A DNA stretch of 6,854 nucleotides from Synergistaceae bacterium (GCA_009776565.1 WRNQ01000088.1:1-6854), one strand, 5' to 3'; counted from the first letter of the stretch, positions 1 to 5,575 are shown. Made by a program: numbers and translations. Notes: generated by a model not told the origin, from the letters alone.

Positions 1-16
1 CCCGGCGCCTTTTTTG

Positions 17-44
17 GTTCTTTTTTCGGCGGTGAAAAAAGAAC
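17..44. repeat. Perfect 11-bp inverted repeat (hairpin), function unknown
   Basis: GTTCTTTTTTC at 17-27 and its exact reverse complement GAAAAAAGAAC at 34-44 enclose a 6-nt loop. The stem is AT-rich and no T-run follows on the + strand, so it is not a standard terminator for a gene entering from the left. On the - strand the hairpin is followed by an A-run rather than a T-run. It could be a leftover of a dispersed repeat or the end of an upstream transcription unit. The inverted repeat itself is certain; the role is not. Confidence 0.6.
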
Positions 45-98
45 ATCCATACTTTGATATCATTATCGAGCAGCGTTGATAAATTTACAACCCCATTG

Positions 99-200
99 AT
101 GTAGGACTAAAAAAATGAACAAATGGTAAATTTTAACTATATTAAATATAATGTAGGACAATAGACTGATTTAGTGACATTTTATATCGCTGATGTAGGA
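99..200 (+). repeat. Three spaced copies of ATGTAGGA
   Basis: The octamer ATGTAGGA occurs at 99-106, 151-158 and 193-200, each with a different flank (GACTAA, CAATAG, TTGATA). The second copy continues into AGGACAATAG, a string that recurs inside the downstream tandem array (401-410 and its later copies). This may be a set of binding sites or the decayed edge of the array. A weak promoter-like pair also lies here (TGGTAA 124-129, TATAAT 147-152, 17-nt spacer). No gene is visible from 1 to 618. Confidence 0.35.
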
Positions 201-228
201 TTGATATCGGAGCTCTGACGCCTCTTGA

Positions 229-257
229 TTGACGATGTGGGGGTGAAATGTTATTAT
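229..257 (+). promoter_or_regulatory. Likely sigma-A promoter of the LuxR-family regulator
   Basis: TTGACG (229-234, 5/6 to the -35 consensus) and TATTAT (252-257, 5/6 to the -10 consensus) are separated by exactly 17 nt. Transcription would start near 263-265, giving a leader of about 355 nt that contains the whole tandem-repeat array upstream of the regulator start at 619. No operator is identified. The match to consensus is seen; activity is inferred. Confidence 0.5.
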
Positions 258-294
258 TATCTTAATCAGGATACATAAAAACAGACGTCGAAGC

Positions 295-330
295 GGCAAA
301 TTGTTAGGCAAATTGTTAGGCAAATTGTTA
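295..330 (+). repeat. 12-bp tandem repeat, 3 copies
   Basis: GGCAAATTGTTA is repeated exactly three times (295-306, 307-318, 319-330). It joins without a gap to the following 14-bp array, with which it shares the GGC start. It lies in the presumed 5' leader of the regulator gene. Confidence 0.9.
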
Positions 331-400
331 GGCGATAAACATGAGGCGATAAACATGAGGCAATAACCATGAGGCGATAAACATGAGGCAATAACCATGA
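331..400 (+). repeat. 14-bp tandem repeat, 5 copies, each an SD-start codon module
   Basis: The unit GGCRATAAMCATGA occurs at 331, 345, 359, 373 and 387; the forms alternate between GGCGATAAACATGA and GGCAATAACCATGA. Across each unit boundary it reads ATGAGG, so every unit supplies a GAGG followed 8 nt later by an ATG (for example GAGG 343-346 with ATG 355, GAGG 385-388 with ATG 397). The first ATGs open only three-codon frames (ATG AGG CRA TAA). Confidence 0.9.
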
Positions 401-622
401 AGGACAATAGTGAGCCTACAATCATGAGGAGACAATCATATGGCGACAATCGCCAGGCGATAATCATGAGGCGACAACCATGAAGGACAACCATGAAGGA
501 CAATAGTGAGCCTACAATCATGAGGAGACAATCATATGGCGACAATCGCCAGGCGATAATCATGAGGCGACAACCATGAAGGACAATAGTGAGCCTACAA
601 TCATGAGGAGACAATCATATGG
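393..622 (+). repeat. 83-bp higher-order tandem repeat ending on the regulator start codon
   Basis: An 83-bp unit beginning AACCATGAAGGACAATAG is present exactly at 393-475 and 489-571. The first copy is followed by an extra 13 bp (AACCATGAAGGAC, 476-488), making its period 96. A third copy (572-622) is identical for 51 bp and ends at the ATGG of the regulator gene. Each copy contains GAGGAG, 8 nt, ATG; in the two upstream copies this opens the short frame MATIARR (440-463 and 536-559), and in the last copy it is the real start. Identity of the copies implies recent duplication or conversion. Confidence 0.92.
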
Positions 623-626
623 ATAA
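576..626 (+). other. Possible leader peptide frame overlapping the regulator start
   Basis: ATG 576 is preceded by GAGG (564-567, 8-nt gap) and opens a 16-residue frame, MKDNSEPTIMRRQSYG, whose TAA stop (624-626) lies 8 nt inside the regulator gene that starts at 619. The same frame starts in the upstream repeat copies (397 and 493), where it runs 28 codons to a TGA. The arrangement would permit translational coupling or competition at the regulator start. It may equally be a by-product of the repeat; there is no evidence of peptide conservation. Confidence 0.25.
605..621 (+). promoter_or_regulatory. Ribosome binding site and start codon of the regulator
   Basis: GAGGAG (605-610) lies 8 nt before ATG 619-621. 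The same 17-bp module is present at 426-442 and 522-538 in the two upstream repeat copies, so the gene start sits in the last of three identical initiation regions. Only this one continues into a long reading frame. Confidence 0.8.
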
Positions 627-3282
627 TAACACCAGCCTGCCGGTATCTTTGCCGGAGATATGCGCTCCGCGTAAGGATCTTTTGAGGAGTTTTGACCGTG
701 CCGCTGAAAGGCAGATCGTATTTATTCAAGCCCCGGGAGGGTATGGGAAAACAGTTTCCACGCTGCTTTGGTTGAAAAAAACAGACTGCCGCTCGGCATG
801 GCGTTGTTTTGATGAATACGACAACACACCCGCCCTGTTCTACAGGATGTTTTGCTTGTCACTGCTGTCAGTCATCCCGCAGAACGAGGACATAACAGCT
901 ATAGCTAACGCGCCTGCTTTTCGTGACGCCCCTGTAGAGTTCACGATAGAATTTCTAACAAGGGCTGATTACGGAGCAGAACAGGTTATATTCATACTTG
1001 ACGATTTTCACGCGATCGGCAATGAAGCCGTGATTAAATCTCTTCCTTTTGTTTTGAAAAGGCTGCCGGACAATATCACGGTGTTTATGCTCAGCCGCTC
1101 CGAAATTCCGAACTCTTTCGGCGCATTGCAAAACGCCGGTAAAGTATCGTTGATGGGTGTGCATGAGTTGGCGCTATCGATTGAAGAAATTAAAAATCAT
1201 CTTGCCAGCTACGGCCGCTTTCCCACAGAGCAGGAAGCGGAGGCAATCCGGGTATACTCGGAAGGCTGGATTATCCTAATCAATATGATCGCCGTTGGCG
1301 GCAACGCGGAAATAGGCGTTCAGAGACCAAAAATCACGATCCAGGCCTTTTTTGAGAGGAACTTGTGGAATGTGTTTGATGAACAACAGCGTTTATTTTT
1401 GATCAAAACTTCCATCCCGGAAAGGTTCACGATTGAGCTTTGTGAGGCTCTGACAGGCGCGGAGGATTGCGAGGAAACGCTGGACAAACTGGTCAAGGGG
1501 AATGCGAATTTATCCTGCTCGGCGGGTGAATTCCGATACCACCAATTGTTTTTGGAATTTCTTCGGGGAAAAGCGTTGGAAAGCGATATTGATTTACCCG
1601 CGTTGTATAGGGCGGCTGCAGAATACTATCTGGATAGAAACGACGTAATAACCGGGCGCTGTTACGCGGCAAAAAGCGGAAACGCCGAAGTAATTTTGAG
1701 GGGCGCGGCGGCCATTTCTCAGTATAGAACCATTTCATATGATGAATACATGGAACTACAAAACATTTTTGGCGATGACCAGACGTCTGACGCCATGCTT
1801 GAAAAAATGCCTCTCCAATACATGCAAAAAATGTATATAGCATACCTTGTCGGAAATCGTATTGAATTTGAGCATTGCTGGGATCGGATTTACAGCCTGT
1901 TGCCCGATATATCCGAGAGGTTCCCAAAGTTTATGCAAAAGATCGCGGTAAACTCGATCCTTGATTACAGGATTAAATTCTCTGAATTTGTGGATCATGT
2001 CGGCGCTATGCCGAAGTTTATTTGTGAGAACGAGGTTTCACATGTAACCAATATAGGTATCCAAATGCCGTTTTTACACCGAAGCTCACGCGACTGTTAC
2101 GAGTGCGTAGATGGAAAAGTGCGAGTCGCCGTTGTCGAGGGGGCGTTCAGAACGCTACTCAAATATGACTGTGATAATTTGTTCTTGGGCGTAGAGGCGG
2201 GGCTTTATCTTGAACAGAACCGCCTGGAAGAGGCCAGAGAGATACTGCTGCGTTCTGAAAGCCTGCTTACCGACAATGTTAGTTATGATTTGGGATGGGC
2301 TACTTACATAATGTTGGCTGAGACGGCTCTGTACAAAGGTGAAAAAGAGTACGAAAGGTATAAGGCGCGGGCCAGGGAATATTTTGAAAGTCGTCAGGCC
2401 GTTTACTATAATAGAAATTTTTTGGCCTATGAAGCGCGGGCGTTGCTGTGGGACGGCGACGAGCGCGCCGCGCGAAAATGGCTTGATCATTACTTTGTAA
2501 GCGAAAGAGAGTTCGGCGTTTTATACAAAATCTATCAGAACTTCACCACGGTGCGGGCCTATATTGTTCTGGGGCAAAGCGCGGAAGCGCTGAGCGCGCT
2601 AAATAAAATGAGAGAGCTGGGAGGGAGTTTTGACAGGCCGCTTGATGTGGCGGAAGCGGATGTCCTAATTGCTATTATTAAGTGGGTGACCGGGGAAAAG
2701 AAAGAAGCCCGCGATAGGATAAGCAACCTGTTAACAGCGCTATGTCCTTATGGGTTTGTCCGTATCGTGGCGAACGAGGGAAAGGCCGTGCTGCCGATCC
2801 TTTCAGCCGTCTTGAAGAATCTAAGTAAAGAAACCGCCCAAAAGGGTTTTTGTAAAGGGACCGCCCAGAAGAATTTTAGTAAAGGAACCGCCGAAAAGGA
2901 TTTTAGTAAAGAAACCGCCCAAATGGGTTTTAGTAAAGAAACCGCCCAAATGGGTTTTAGTGAAGAAAAAGATAATGCAACAGGTAAAGAAGAGTCTTTG
3001 TATAGATTCGTGAGAGAAGTATATCTAACCGCATATGATCAATCCAAACGTTTTCGCGGACTGACGTATGGTATAGCTGCCCCTGTTGTCAAGCTGTCAA
3101 AACAACAGGCGCTCATATTGGAATTGTTGGCTAGTGGCTATAAGAACGCTGAAATTGTTAAGATTGTCGGAATCAGCCTGAATACCGTCCGTTATCATAC
3201 TAAGATCACCTATCAGAAACTTGAGGTAACAAACGCGATGGACGCGATTGTAAAGGCAAGGCGGCTTGGTATTCTAAAGTGA
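619..3282 (+). CDS. MalT/LAL-type STAND ATPase transcriptional regulator with C-terminal LuxR HTH
   Basis: This 887-residue protein is close in length to E. coli MalT (about 900). The N-terminal P-loop is APGGYGKT (residues 38-45), with a Walker B strand FILDD (125-129), as in signal-transduction ATPases of the MalT family. A winged-helix-like stretch follows (about 235-315), then a long helical, TPR-like region (about 320-735) that probably binds an unknown inducer. Residues 736-780 are five tandem 9-residue repeats. The LuxR-type HTH occupies 826-887 (LSKQQALILELLASGYKNAE, then a recognition helix with SLNTVRYH). Known family behaviour: ligand plus ATP causes oligomerisation and activation of target promoters. 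The target is not evident; the gene stands alone between two promoters and may act on distant genes. Start: ATG 619 with GAGGAG 8 nt upstream. Family assignment is firm, the ligand unknown. Confidence 0.93.
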   Translation: MDNNTSLPVSLPEICAPRKDLLRSFDRAAERQIVFIQAPGGYGKTVSTLLWLKKTDCRSAWRCFDEYDNTPALFYRMFCLSLLSVIPQNEDITAIANAPAFRDAPVEFTIEFLTRADYGAEQVIFILDDFHAIGNEAVIKSLPFVLKRLPDNITVFMLSRSEIPNSFGALQNAGKVSLMGVHELALSIEEIKNHLASYGRFPTEQEAEAIRVYSEGWIILINMIAVGGNAEIGVQRPKITIQAFFERNLWNVFDEQQRLFLIKTSIPERFTIELCEALTGAEDCEETLDKLVKGNANLSCSAGEFRYHQLFLEFLRGKALESDIDLPALYRAAAEYYLDRNDVITGRCYAAKSGNAEVILRGAAAISQYRTISYDEYMELQNIFGDDQTSDAMLEKMPLQYMQKMYIAYLVGNRIEFEHCWDRIYSLLPDISERFPKFMQKIAVNSILDYRIKFSEFVDHVGAMPKFICENEVSHVTNIGIQMPFLHRSSRDCYECVDGKVRVAVVEGAFRTLLKYDCDNLFLGVEAGLYLEQNRLEEAREILLRSESLLTDNVSYDLGWATYIMLAETALYKGEKEYERYKARAREYFESRQAVYYNRNFLAYEARALLWDGDERAARKWLDHYFVSEREFGVLYKIYQNFTTVRAYIVLGQSAEALSALNKMRELGGSFDRPLDVAEADVLIAIIKWVTGEKKEARDRISNLLTALCPYGFVRIVANEGKAVLPILSAVLKNLSKETAQKGFCKGTAQKNFSKGTAEKDFSKETAQMGFSKETAQMGFSEEKDNATGKEESLYRFVREVYLTAYDQSKRFRGLTYGIAAPVVKLSKQQALILELLASGYKNAEIVKIVGISLNTVRYHTKITYQKLEVTNAMDAIVKARRLGILK
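2824..2958 (+). repeat. 27-bp coding minisatellite, 5 copies, in the regulator linker
   Basis: Five in-frame 27-bp units (2824, 2851, 2878, 2905, 2932) encode SKETAQKGF, CKGTAQKNF, SKGTAEKDF, SKETAQMGF, SKETAQMGF. Units 4 and 5 are identical at the DNA level, a sign of recent expansion. The array lies between the TPR-like region and the HTH (residues 736-780) and predicts a charged, flexible linker. The length is a multiple of three, so copy-number change would alter linker length without a frameshift. Confidence 0.95.
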
Positions 3283-3413
3283 CGGAGGCTTCGGACGCCT
3301 CAAACAATTCGAACACTTCGAACACCTCAAATACCTCGAACATCTTGAACACCTTGAACACCTCAAATACCTCAAATACCTCAAATACCTCGAACACGTC
3401 GGAGGCTTCTTTT
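3283..3413 (+). terminator. Possible Rho-independent terminator of the regulator with a minisatellite in its loop
   Basis: Directly after the stop codon, GGAGGC (3284-3289) can pair locally with GCCTC (3297-3301). The later element GTCGGAGGCTTCTTTTT (3398-3414) looks like the 3' arm and T-run of an intrinsic terminator. Its GAGGCTTC can pair with GACGCCTC (3294-3301), 7 of 8 positions, but across about 100 nt of 9-bp repeats. I infer an ancestral compact hairpin whose loop was expanded. Whether it still terminates is uncertain. Confidence 0.4.
3297..3395 (+). repeat. 9-bp tandem repeat, 11 variant copies
   Basis: Consecutive 9-mers from 3297 follow the pattern ACCTCRAAY (for example ACTTCGAAC, ACCTCAAAT, ACCTCGAAC, ATCTTGAAC). 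Three consecutive ACCTCAAAT copies at 3360-3386 are identical. It lies just 3' of the regulator gene. The reverse strand reads as a repetitive FEV peptide, which is only a consequence of the 9-bp period. Confidence 0.93.
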
Positions 3414-3415
3414 TA

Positions 3416-3490
3416 GGAAAACTGAAAAAGAAAACTGGAAAAAGAAAAAAGGAAAACAGATCAGAAACTGGAAAAAGAAAAAAGAAAAAC
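3416..3490 (+). repeat. Purine-rich tract with a 20-bp direct repeat
   Basis: The + strand is almost all A and G. A 20-bp string beginning AAACTGGAAAAAG is present at 3432-3451 and again at 3465-3484. It sits between the terminator-like element and the comEA promoter, so its A-tracts lie directly upstream of the -35 box and could act as an UP-like or bent element. That role is inferred. Confidence 0.6.
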
Positions 3491-3492
3491 TG

Positions 3493-3521
3493 TTGCAATT
3501 TTTTCTACAATATGGTAAAAT
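3493..3521 (+). promoter_or_regulatory. Strong sigma-A promoter with extended -10, upstream of comEA
   Basis: TTGCAA (3493-3498), 17-nt spacer, TAAAAT (3516-3521, 5/6 to consensus). TGG precedes the -10 hexamer, giving an extended -10 (TGN). Transcription would start near 3528, leaving a leader of about 80 nt. The same TTGCAA -35 box is used by the promoter at 5155. No competence-specific operator is recognised. Confidence 0.65.
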
Positions 3522-3607
3522 ATGCAAATATATTACATGATATGGGATATGAATTCAATTCGAGTGCTAAAGAATGAGAATAGCGTTTGGAAAGGCTTGT
3601 GAGAATT

Positions 3608-4531
3608 ATGAGGATATCTTTTCTAAAATGGACCTTTATTGTGGGTAAATACGCAAAATCGGTTTTGATTATTGTGATATCAGCAATTTTGTTGATAGCC
3701 GGAGGCTATATTTTTGCCATGCAGGGTAATGAGGCTGAGGCAATAACAATTACCGAGGGGAGCGCTGCCGGGCAAACCGAGGCGTCCGCAGGAGATGTGG
3801 CGAAAAATCAGTCGGGTGGTGATAGCCGGGTCGGAAACGGCGCCGGTAGTCAGAGTGGCGGAAAAGCCGAAGGCCAAAGTGGGGGAGACGCCGGCGACCG
3901 GGGCGGAGGTCACGCCGGAGGCGACGGGGTTCAGGGCGAAGCGCGGCAGCCTAATGACGGCTCCGGAATTATAGACGATAATCCCGACTTGCTTAAAATA
4001 CATGTTTATGTTACGGGCGCGGTCAATAAGCCGGGGGTTTATACGCTTGAGAAATACTCAATGGTCGTTGACGCGGTTGAAATGGCCGGAGGTTTGACGG
4101 CGGAGGCTGATGAAGAGAGAATTAATATGGTATACAAACTTGAGAATAACGCCATGCTCAACATATTGCGCAAAATAGACGACGCGTCAGTCAAGGACGA
4201 TGAGGAGCAGCCAGGCGAAGTTCCGCCTGATGACAACCTTTATGGCGACGGGCTAATAATCAGCAATGATTACGGCGGCCCTCTTATAGAACTCAAGGAA
4301 ATTCAAAGCGGCGCCGAGATAAATAGTAAAAACGCAGACCTCATAAACATTAATACCGCACCAAAGGAATTATTGTCCACATTGTCTGGGATAGGCGCCG
4401 CAACAGCCGATAAAATTATCAGTTACCGGGAAAAAAACAACGGTTTTAAGACAATTGAAGACCTCATGAAAGTTTCAGGGATCAAACAGGCAAAATTTGA
4501 CGCCATAAAGGATCTCATTTCAGCTGATTGA
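3608..4531 (+). CDS. comEA: ComEA-family DNA-uptake protein (membrane anchor, SLBB, helix-hairpin-helix)
   Basis: In the ComEA family this protein is anchored outside the membrane, binds double-stranded DNA and hands it to the ComEC channel during natural transformation. Numbering from ATG 3608 (307 residues): one membrane segment at about 18-37; a Gly/Ser/Asp-rich linker at about 50-120; an SLBB domain from about 130 (KIHVYVTGAVNKPGVY); a ComEA-type HhH domain at 245-307 (LININTAPKELL) with hairpins SGIG (260-263) and SGIK (290-293). It is about 100 residues longer than B. subtilis ComEA, mostly from the linker. The start is uncertain: TTG 3587 and GTG 3599 are in frame upstream; GGAAAGG (3589-3595) is 12 nt before ATG 3608. 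No comEC follows; the gene stands alone with its own promoter. Family call is firm, active competence is not shown. Confidence 0.92.
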   Translation: MRISFLKWTFIVGKYAKSVLIIVISAILLIAGGYIFAMQGNEAEAITITEGSAAGQTEASAGDVAKNQSGGDSRVGNGAGSQSGGKAEGQSGGDAGDRGGGHAGGDGVQGEARQPNDGSGIIDDNPDLLKIHVYVTGAVNKPGVYTLEKYSMVVDAVEMAGGLTAEADEERINMVYKLENNAMLNILRKIDDASVKDDEEQPGEVPPDDNLYGDGLIISNDYGGPLIELKEIQSGAEINSKNADLININTAPKELLSTLSGIGAATADKIISYREKNNGFKTIEDLMKVSGIKQAKFDAIKDLISAD

Positions 4532-4532
4532 A

Positions 4533-4956
4533 CATCAAATATATGCTAGAATATATCAAATAGATGATAGATTTTTTGATGATGTGGCAAGCCTTGTTGA
4601 GCAAGTACGGAAGCATATTGGTAGCATTGCTGATTTAACCATGTGCTTTACTAACTATGTAATCGGCGGAATGATTGTTGAAAAAGAGCAGGACGGCAAA
4701 AGCCGCGCCAAGTGCGGGCGAAGGCTTATTGCATAGTTGTCTGTTTATCTGAATGCGAGGTTTGGCCGGGGGTTTTCTGAAACGAACTTGCGAAATTTCA
4801 GAAAATTCTACCAAATATATTCGCCATCAATTCAGCAGAATGGTTCTGCTGAATTCGATGTCGGCAAGTTAATCCCAATTCGGCAGATTGTTTCTGCTGA
4901 ATCCAACCCATTTAAGCTTGGTTGGTCTCATTACCAAGTTTTGATGCTAATAAAAA
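4533..4956 (+). pseudogene. Broken N-terminal part of a DUF1016 (YhcG-like) nuclease-family protein
   Basis: Read in one frame, 4533-4956 gives recognisable DUF1016 N-terminal sequence: FFDDVASLVEQVRKHIG, VIGGMIVEKEQDGKSRAKCG, then FGRGFSETNLRNFRKFYQIY and [13 protein letters not shown]. An in-frame TAG (4734-4736) interrupts it between RRLIA and LSVYLN, no good ATG is found at the 5' end, and homology stops after LIKN, so the C-terminal PDDEXK-type half is missing. The frame closes at TGA 4971-4973. A restart at TTG 4737 is formally possible but would make a 78-residue fragment. Family members often lie in restriction-modification or other defence loci, which fits the adjoining Res remnant. 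Confidence 0.8.
4829..4902. repeat. Two related inverted repeats inside the DUF1016 remnant
   Basis: AATTCAGCAGAA (4829-4840) and TTCTGCTGAATT (4844-4855) form a perfect 12-bp stem with a 3-nt loop. A second, near-copy follows: ATTCGGCAGA (4878-4887) with TCTGCTGAAT (4893-4902), one G-T wobble and a 5-nt loop. Both fall where DUF1016 proteins have a variable insert between the FYQIY and GWSHY blocks. They may be a natural repeat in that insert or small hairpin insertions. Confidence 0.8.
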
Positions 4957-5103
4957 ACGATTTTGACTATTGAGATGGAAACAGGCGTAGGCAAGACCTA
5001 CACCTACTTAAAAACCATGTATGAACTCAACAAGCGGTATGGGTGGAGCAAATTTATTGTAGTAGTGCCAAGTGTCGCTATTCGTGAGGGCGTATATAAG
5101 TCG
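4957..5103 (+). pseudogene. Fragment of a type III restriction enzyme Res (helicase/nuclease) subunit
   Basis: The frame gives [20 protein letters not shown], then [20 protein letters not shown] and REGVYKS. This matches the helicase motif I region of type III Res subunits (usual form EMETGTGKT; here V replaces the second T). Only about 47 residues of a protein that is normally around 1,000 remain. The 5' edge abuts the DUF1016 remnant in a different frame, and homology ends at YKS, where short CGCATTTATG repeats begin. No mod gene is present. The long open frame that continues to 5481 is meaningless: it runs through a tandem array and into a tRNA. Confidence 0.82.
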
Positions 5104-5150
5104 CATTTGTCGCATTTATGCGCATTTATGCATTTATGCAAGTTGCATTT
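5101..5150 (+). repeat. Short degenerate CGCATTTATG repeats
   Basis: CGCATTTGT, CGCATTTATG, CGCATTTATG and CATTTATGCA follow one another, then GCATTTG recurs. The cluster begins exactly where similarity to the Res protein ends, and lies just upstream of the tRNA promoter. Confidence 0.6.
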
Positions 5151-5154
5151 GTTA

Positions 5155-5183
5155 TTGCAAAAAATAAATATTTGTCATATAAT
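5155..5183 (+). promoter_or_regulatory. Strong sigma-A promoter, probably of the tRNA-Thr gene
   Basis: TTGCAA (5155-5160), an AT-rich 17-nt spacer, and a perfect TATAAT (5178-5183). Transcription would start near 5190, about 255 nt before the tRNA. No better promoter is seen between here and 5445. The two genes after the tRNA terminator have no promoter of their own that I can find, so they may depend on read-through from this one. Confidence 0.65.
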
Positions 5184-5225
5184 GACTCAGGCGACAAATT
5201 GTCATACGTCCGGCACTGCGTTGCA

Positions 5226-5435
5226 CAGGCAAAAACACTTCGAACAGGCAAAGAAATTATGTCGCGCAGGCAAAGAAATTATGTCGCGCAGGCAAATAAA
5301 TATGCCGCTTAGGCAAAGAAATTATGTTGTGCAAAAAAAGGAATTATGCCGAGCAGACAGAAAACCGCGTTGCTTGAACAGGATAGCGGTGCACAGGCTG
5401 AAAAATTACGTAGCACAGACAAAATTATGTCAAAT
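5226..5435 (+). repeat. Degenerate 22-bp tandem array in the tRNA leader
   Basis: The unit (CAGGCAAAGAAATTATGTC plus GCG) is exact at 5245-5266 and 5267-5288. Variants follow at 5289-5310, 5311-5331 (21 bp) and 5332-5353, and more eroded copies carry on to about 5435 (for example CAGACAAAATTATGTC at 5417-5432). Copies abut without unique spacers, so this is not a CRISPR array. It lies between the likely promoter and the tRNA gene. Confidence 0.85.
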
Positions 5436-5444
5436 GGATGACGT

Positions 5445-5516
5445 GCTGATGTGGCTCAAAGGCAGAGCAGCGCATTCGTAATGCGCAGGTTGCCGGTTCA
5501 ACTCCGGCCATCAGCT
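5445..5516 (+). tRNA. tRNA-Thr, anticodon CGU
   Basis: A complete cloverleaf can be drawn by hand. The acceptor stem is GCTGATG (5445-5451) with CATCAGC (5509-5515), 7/7 pairs. The D-stem is GCTC/GAGC with a short 7-nt loop containing GG. The anticodon stem is GCGCA/TGCGC with loop TTCGTAA, anticodon CGT at 5477-5479. The variable loop is AGGTT, and the T-stem GCCGG/CCGGC has loop TTCAACT. G1-C72, C2-G71, G35 and U36 are known threonine identity elements in E. coli. A15 with U48 gives a compatible Levitt pair. The discriminator is T (5516) and CCA is not encoded. It would read ACG codons. Confidence 0.95.
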
Positions 5517-5519
5517 TTG

Positions 5520-5553
5520 GCCCCCCTGGTTAGATTGTAGCGGGGGGCTTTTT
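5520..5553 (+). terminator. Rho-independent terminator of the tRNA-Thr gene
   Basis: GCCCCCC (5520-5526) pairs with GGGGGGC (5542-5548) around a 15-nt loop, followed by five T (5549-5553). It starts 3 nt after the tRNA. The ribosome binding site of the next gene begins only about 8 nt after the T-run, so the next gene either uses read-through or a promoter not recognised here. Confidence 0.92.
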
Positions 5554-5575
5554 GGTGGAAGGCGGAGATGTCTTA

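Noticed and set aside
171..614. 147-codon open frame on the - strand over the leader repeats
   Set aside because: Its repetitive peptide simply reflects the tandem DNA repeats; no ribosome binding site or family resemblance, and the + strand repeats explain it.
955..2490. Four - strand frames inside the regulator gene
   Set aside because: They are antisense to a well-supported coding sequence and show no recognisable domains.
3206..3498. - strand frames rich in FEV or in Phe/Leu
   Set aside because: They are readings of the 9-bp minisatellite and the purine-rich tract, whose periods keep frames open by chance.
4554..4578. Hairpin after comEA (ATCAAA with TTTGAT) as a terminator
   Set aside because: The stem is only 6 AT-rich pairs and lies inside the DUF1016 reading frame; too weak to call.
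4734..4736. In-frame TAG as a recoded sense codon
   Set aside because: The gene is also truncated at the 3' end and lacks a good start, so decay is the simpler explanation; three intact genes end in TGA, which says nothing in favour of TAG reassignment.
5226..5435. CRISPR array
   Set aside because: The 22-bp units abut each other with no unique spacers, and no cas gene is present.
4963..5481. 172-codon + strand frame as an intact gene
   Set aside because: Only the first 47 codons resemble a Res subunit; the rest crosses a tandem array and ends in the anticodon loop of a tRNA.
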